From Casp-alpha2 sp036337015 (GTDB lineage Bacteria > Pseudomonadota > Alphaproteobacteria > Rhodospirillales > Casp-alpha2), in NCBI GenBank assembly GCA_036337015.1, contig JAYZEZ010000007.1, positions 62,001-126,000 on the forward strand: a stretch of 64,000 nucleotides of DNA, read 5' to 3'. Below the pieces are notes generated by a model that did not search any database, was not told where the DNA came from, and saw nothing but the letters and a program-made list of their open reading frames with translations. Position numbers and translations under genes: made by a program. This document shows, piece by piece, positions 60,845-64,000 of the stretch. Positions within the stretch are counted from its first letter, which is position 1; each line of letters starts with the position of its first letter.

Positions 60845-61810
60845 CTAAGCTAATTTACGTGGTGGCTCTATAGTACGTTCGGCAGCACGCATCCTAGCCG
60901 AACGAGCCCGAGGATTTTTGAAAGCTTCTTCATCCTTTGGCTTAATTACACGCTTTGATAAAATTTTAAAAATAGGTTTAACTTTTGGAATAGAATGTAC
61001 TGGCATATGGCGCGATGGATGAGGCTTGCCCATTGCACTACACTTGAAAAATTCCTTTACTTGACGGTCTTCTAATGAATGGAAAGACACTACACATAAC
61101 CGCCCACCAGGACGAAGTAATATTTCTGCAGCTCTAAGTCCGCGATCGAGCTCAGCTAATTCATCGTTGACATAAATCCTTAAAGCTTGAAACGTCCTAG
61201 TTGCAGGATCTTTACCATCATTAGGCATCTTAACTACACGACGTATTAACCCAGCCAATTGAAAAGTTCGAGTAATTGGAAATTCTGAACGAGATTTCAC
61301 AATAGCCTTAGCTATACGTCTTGAAAGACGCTCTTCTCCATAGCGGTAAATGATATCAGATAGCTCTTGTTCGCTTAGTTTGTTGACAACTTCAGCAGCT
61401 GTAATTCCTGATTGTGCCATACGCATATCTAATGGACCATCAGATTTAAAACTAAAGCCACGCTCAGCGTTATTAATTTGCATTGATGAAACACCTAGAT
61501 CCAAAGCGACTCCATCGATTTTTTTGATACCAACCTTAGATAAAAGACCTACCATGTTGCCAAAAGATCCCTTTAATACGGCAAGCCGCCCTTTAAAAGA
61601 CCTTTGAAGGTCAATGCTTCTTTCTATTGCAAATGGATCTCTATCTATCCCCCATACAGTGCAATTTGCAGAATTTAAAATAGCTTTGGAATACCCACCG
61701 GCGCCAAATGTAGCATCTACGTATACGGCACCATCATGTGGGGATAGGGCCCCTACAATCTCTTTGAGTAATACTGGCGTATGTTGATCCAAGTTAGCAG
61801 AAACAGGCAT
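60845..61810 (-). CDS. rsmH: 16S rRNA m4C1402 methyltransferase
   Basis: 321 residues. Methylates N4 of C1402 in 16S rRNA. Seen: HTPVLLKEIVGALSPHDGAVYVDATFGAGGYSKAIL (SAM motif), GVALDLGVSSMQINNAERGFSFK, GPLDMRM, RTFQALRIYVNDEL and GGRLCVVSFHSLEDRQVKEFF. It lies 1 base after mraZ and upstream of ftsL. Confidence 0.97.
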   Translation of the reverse strand: MPVSANLDQHTPVLLKEIVGALSPHDGAVYVDATFGAGGYSKAILNSANCTVWGIDRDPFAIERSIDLQRSFKGRLAVLKGSFGNMVGLLSKVGIKKIDGVALDLGVSSMQINNAERGFSFKSDGPLDMRMAQSGITAAEVVNKLSEQELSDIIYRYGEERLSRRIAKAIVKSRSEFPITRTFQLAGLIRRVVKMPNDGKDPATRTFQALRIYVNDELAELDRGLRAAEILLRPGGRLCVVSFHSLEDRQVKEFFKCSAMGKPHPSRHMPVHSIPKVKPIFKILSKRVIKPKDEEAFKNPRARSARMRAAERTIEPPRKLA

Positions 61811-61811
61811 T

Positions 61812-62285
61812 TTATAACTCTTCTCCTTCTCGCCTCAAAGGCTGTCTTAATTGAAGAGTAGCACCCCTTCCCCGAGCACGATCAAATGCTTGACTACGGT
61901 TTTCTTCATATGCTTTTGGCTCCCAAATCTGGAACCGTCTCCCTCGCCCAACAAAAAGAACTTGAGTACTAATACAAGCTGTCCGCAACACCTCTTTAGG
62001 CATGGCGACTCTACCTTCCGGGTCAAATGGAAGACGATGGGTGCTCTCCAATATGACGGAAAGATCATCTTGTTCATCTGAAAACATTGGCAAATCTTCT
62101 AGGCTATCACTGATACGCTTCATGAAAGCCTCGTCACATGCTTCAAAGGCATTAACTTTAAAGAGCGGATAAACAAATAGTCCACTAAAAGACTGACTTG
62201 TAAAAGCCGAACGAAAAGATTTAGGTACGGAGACCCTACCTTTTTTATCTATTTTGTTGATGTGCCTGCCAACGAAGAGCGTCAT
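61812..62285 (-). CDS. mraZ: Transcriptional regulator MraZ
   Basis: 157 residues, two AbrB/SpoVT-type beta-rich repeats: HINKIDKKGRVSVPKSFRSAF and HRLPFDPEGRVAMPKEVLRTA. MraZ binds TGGGN-type direct repeats and controls the dcw cluster, including itself. It is the first gene of the cluster; three phased TGGGN repeats lie upstream (62400-62424). The C-terminal basic tail is short. Confidence 0.95.
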   Translation of the reverse strand: MTLFVGRHINKIDKKGRVSVPKSFRSAFTSQSFSGLFVYPLFKVNAFEACDEAFMKRISDSLEDLPMFSDEQDDLSVILESTHRLPFDPEGRVAMPKEVLRTACISTQVLFVGRGRRFQIWEPKAYEENRSQAFDRARGRGATLQLRQPLRREGEEL

Positions 62286-62399
62286 CTAAGTCCCTAACAA
62301 ATCCATTTGTCCCAATGGTCATCAACGCTTGATACCGATTTTACCCTATTTTTGAAACTTCCCTCGGAATGCAAACTTCAAGTGATATTTGGTATTTAT

Positions 62400-62424
62400 T
62401 GGGATAGCATGGGTAAAATTGGGC
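62400..62424 (+). promoter_or_regulatory. Three phased TGGGN boxes, candidate MraZ operator
   Basis: TGGGA at 62400, TGGGT at 62410 and TGGGC at 62420 are direct repeats spaced exactly 10 bases (5-base spacers). This is the E. coli MraZ site pattern. They read on the plus strand, opposite to mraZ. They lie between the -35 and -10 of the candidate promoter. A fourth TGGGT lies at 62449, off phase. Confidence 0.6.
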
Positions 62425-62429
62425 GTCAA
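62401..62429 (-). promoter_or_regulatory. Candidate promoter of the mraZ-dcw cluster
   Basis: On the minus strand TTGACG at 62429-62424 (five of six -35 bases), a 17-base spacer and TATCCC at 62406-62401 (weak -10). The TGGGN boxes sit inside it, which fits repression by steric block. The spacer is right; the -10 is poor. Confidence 0.4.
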
Positions 62430-62668
62430 TGTGACATTTTGTATAATTTGGGTTAACAAAACCTTTCCAAAGCATGCGATTCTGCTAATTTTCCTTTAAA
62501 ATCACATTGCCAGATTCTGTTTTAACAACGCTTTTCACTGTAAACTCGACCAAAGTAAACTTGGTTGCTGCTCAGAATAGCTATCAAAGCCTTATAATTT
62601 GTTAAGTTTTTTATTTGCAAAAAGATTTTTCTAAGTGGTTGGATAGCTATTAATTATTCCGTTAATTC

Positions 62669-62697
62669 AAAAATTCCGAAATACTTAATGGGCGGAA
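62669..62697 (-). terminator. Candidate rho-independent terminator of rnpB
   Basis: On the minus strand TTCCG, a 14-base loop and CGGAA form a 5-base-pair stem followed directly by five T, just beyond the RNase P RNA 3' end. The stem is short for a strong terminator. Confidence 0.45.
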
Positions 62698-62701
62698 AGA
62701 A

Positions 62702-63093
<392 letters not shown>

Positions 63094-63126
63094 TGCTTTC
63101 CAAGCATAATCTCATGATTAATGACG

Positions 63127-63792
63127 TCAAGCATTACTCAACTCAAGGAGACTCTTTAACCGACCTAATGTCTCTAAATCTGGTCTTTTATTTACATTTT
63201 CAGGATAGAAGTGACGTTGAAAAGCAGTAATTGCTAGAACTGGGTCAGAAATATCGTAACCATATTCTGCGAGCAACGCTGTAAGATTAGTATTATGGTC
63301 AACTTCAACACCTTCATTTGGCCACAACCCTATTCCCTCAACTGCTAGCCCCGCCCAATCAAATCGTTCTCCTGGATCCATCTTACGTATGGGGGCAACA
63401 TCCGAATGACCAACAACGTTGCGTGCTGGGATAGAATGACGAGATAATATATCAAGAATAAGTTCAATCAACGCAGTCATCTGGGCCTTTGGGAAATCTC
63501 GATAACCATATTCATGGCCGGGATTGACTAGTTCTATTCCGATAGAACGTTCGTTAACATCTCTTAGACCTCTCCATGATGAATCGCCTGCGTGCCAGGC
63601 ACGTTTCTCCTCATCCACCAAATGGATCCTAGTACCATCTTCATCTAAAAAATAATGAGCACTTACCTTAGCCTGTGGATCACATAAACGATTAAGCGCA
63701 ACCTTTGAAGATTTCATTCCAGTATAGTGGATGACAAGCATATCAACTGACGTTTCGGAAAGACGGTCATCAAAATTAGGAGATAAAATCAT
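63127..63792 (-). CDS. N-acetylmuramoyl-L-alanine amidase, AmpD/AmiD type
   Basis: 221 residues. Amidase_2 domain: LVIHYTGM (first zinc His), HYFLDEDGTRIHLVDEEKRAWHAGDSSWRG, SIGIELVNPGHEYGY and NVVGHSDVAPIRKMDPGERFDW (late His and Asp ligands). The C-terminal 60 residues form a peptidoglycan-binding-like region (LLAEYGYDI, ITAFQRHFYPEN). It cleaves anhydro-muropeptides or wall amides. No signal peptide is seen, which favours the cytosolic AmpD role. It overlaps the upstream J-domain gene by 4 bases. Confidence 0.9.
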   Translation of the reverse strand: MILSPNFDDRLSETSVDMLVIHYTGMKSSKVALNRLCDPQAKVSAHYFLDEDGTRIHLVDEEKRAWHAGDSSWRGLRDVNERSIGIELVNPGHEYGYRDFPKAQMTALIELILDILSRHSIPARNVVGHSDVAPIRKMDPGERFDWAGLAVEGIGLWPNEGVEVDHNTNLTALLAEYGYDISDPVLAITAFQRHFYPENVNKRPDLETLGRLKSLLELSNA

Positions 63793-64000
63793 TTAAGCCC
63801 CCGCTCCTTTTCAACTAAATCATAAGCAGCATTTATTGCAGCCATTTTTTCATTAGCTACATCTATAAACTCCTGAGGCATCCCCTTAGCAATTAAGGTA
63901 TCGGGGTGATTTTCACGAATTAATCTACGATATGTATTTTTTACAATGGAATCACTAACATCACGCTTAATTCCAAGCACCTGGTACGGATTTAATGTTT
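63789..64000 (-). CDS. DjlA-like protein, C-terminal J domain only (cut by window)
   Basis: About 67 residues visible, ending at 63789; the frame continues past the window. Seen: NPYQVLGIKRDVSDSIVKNTYRRLIR, the HPD tripeptide (ENHPDTLIAKGMPQEF) and INAAYDLVEKERGLK. This is the C-terminal J domain of DjlA/TerB-type co-chaperones that stimulate DnaK. The N-terminal part is not seen, so the start is unknown. It overlaps the amidase by 4 bases. Confidence 0.85.
   Translation of the reverse strand, partial: TLNPYQVLGIKRDVSDSIVKNTYRRLIRENHPDTLIAKGMPQEFIDVANEKMAAINAAYDLVEKERGLK

Larger units (their letters stand above)
62286..62701. other. Intergenic region upstream of mraZ, towards rnpB
   Basis: About 415 bases with no supported gene. 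It holds the mraZ promoter and TGGGN boxes (62400-62429) and the rnpB terminator candidate (62669-62697). The stretch 62460-62640 is AT-rich with no recognisable motif. Confidence 0.6.

Overview
The window is an AT-rich, gene-dense bacterial chromosome segment that reads as an alphaproteobacterium. The evidence is gene order: a full mraZ-to-ftsZ division/cell-wall (dcw) cluster followed by lpxC, bamD, recN and ligA; a separate F0 operon (atpI-B-E-F'-F, with both b' and b subunits and no F1 genes); mutY next to a DciA-like gene, a DsbA-like gene and smc; and glyQ-glyS-ppdK together. The low GC and tight spacing suggest a pelagic, Rhodospirillales-like lineage, which is inference. No transposase, phage, CRISPR or rRNA gene was seen.

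Layout. 1-6.1 kb: a divergent PEP carboxylase, periplasmic Cu/Zn superoxide dismutase, a pair of GsiA-like peptide/glutathione ABC ATPases without permeases, and a small unknown protein. 6.3-8.6 kb: tRNA-Met, an AcuI/YhdH-type reductase and dihydroorotase. 8.7-14.5 kb: a surface-glycan block (AsnB-type amidotransferase, two GT4-type enzymes, a WaaE-like GT2 and a GT9 heptosyltransferase-like enzyme). 14.6-24 kb: YgfZ, a methyltransferase, a HIT protein, a shortened pyruvate phosphate dikinase, both glycyl-tRNA synthetase subunits, a TrmN6-like methylase, polyprenyl diphosphate synthase and tRNA-Pro.

24.2-28.8 kb holds the most notable locus: an NADH-dehydrogenase-like/SelD fusion, a TIGR04348-type glycosyltransferase (SenB) and an EgtB-like non-heme iron enzyme (SenA). 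Together these match the selenoneine (sen) pathway: SelD makes selenophosphate, SenB builds a selenosugar, and SenA joins selenium to hercynine. Here the genes are convergent and then divergent, and the senB and senA starts are back to back. An EgtD for hercynine is not in the window.

28.9-37.7 kb: apt, mutY, a DciA-like gene, a DsbA-like gene, smc and the F0 operon. 37.7-62.3 kb, all on the minus strand: ligA, recN, bamD, lpxC, then ftsZ-ftsA-ftsQ-ddl-murB-murC-murG-ftsW-murD-mraY-murF-murE-ftsI-ftsL-rsmH-mraZ, read towards lower coordinates from a promoter near 62.4 kb that carries three phased TGGGN boxes, a likely MraZ operator. 62.7-64 kb: RNase P RNA, an AmpD/AmiD-type amidase and the C-terminal J domain of a DjlA-like protein cut by the window edge.
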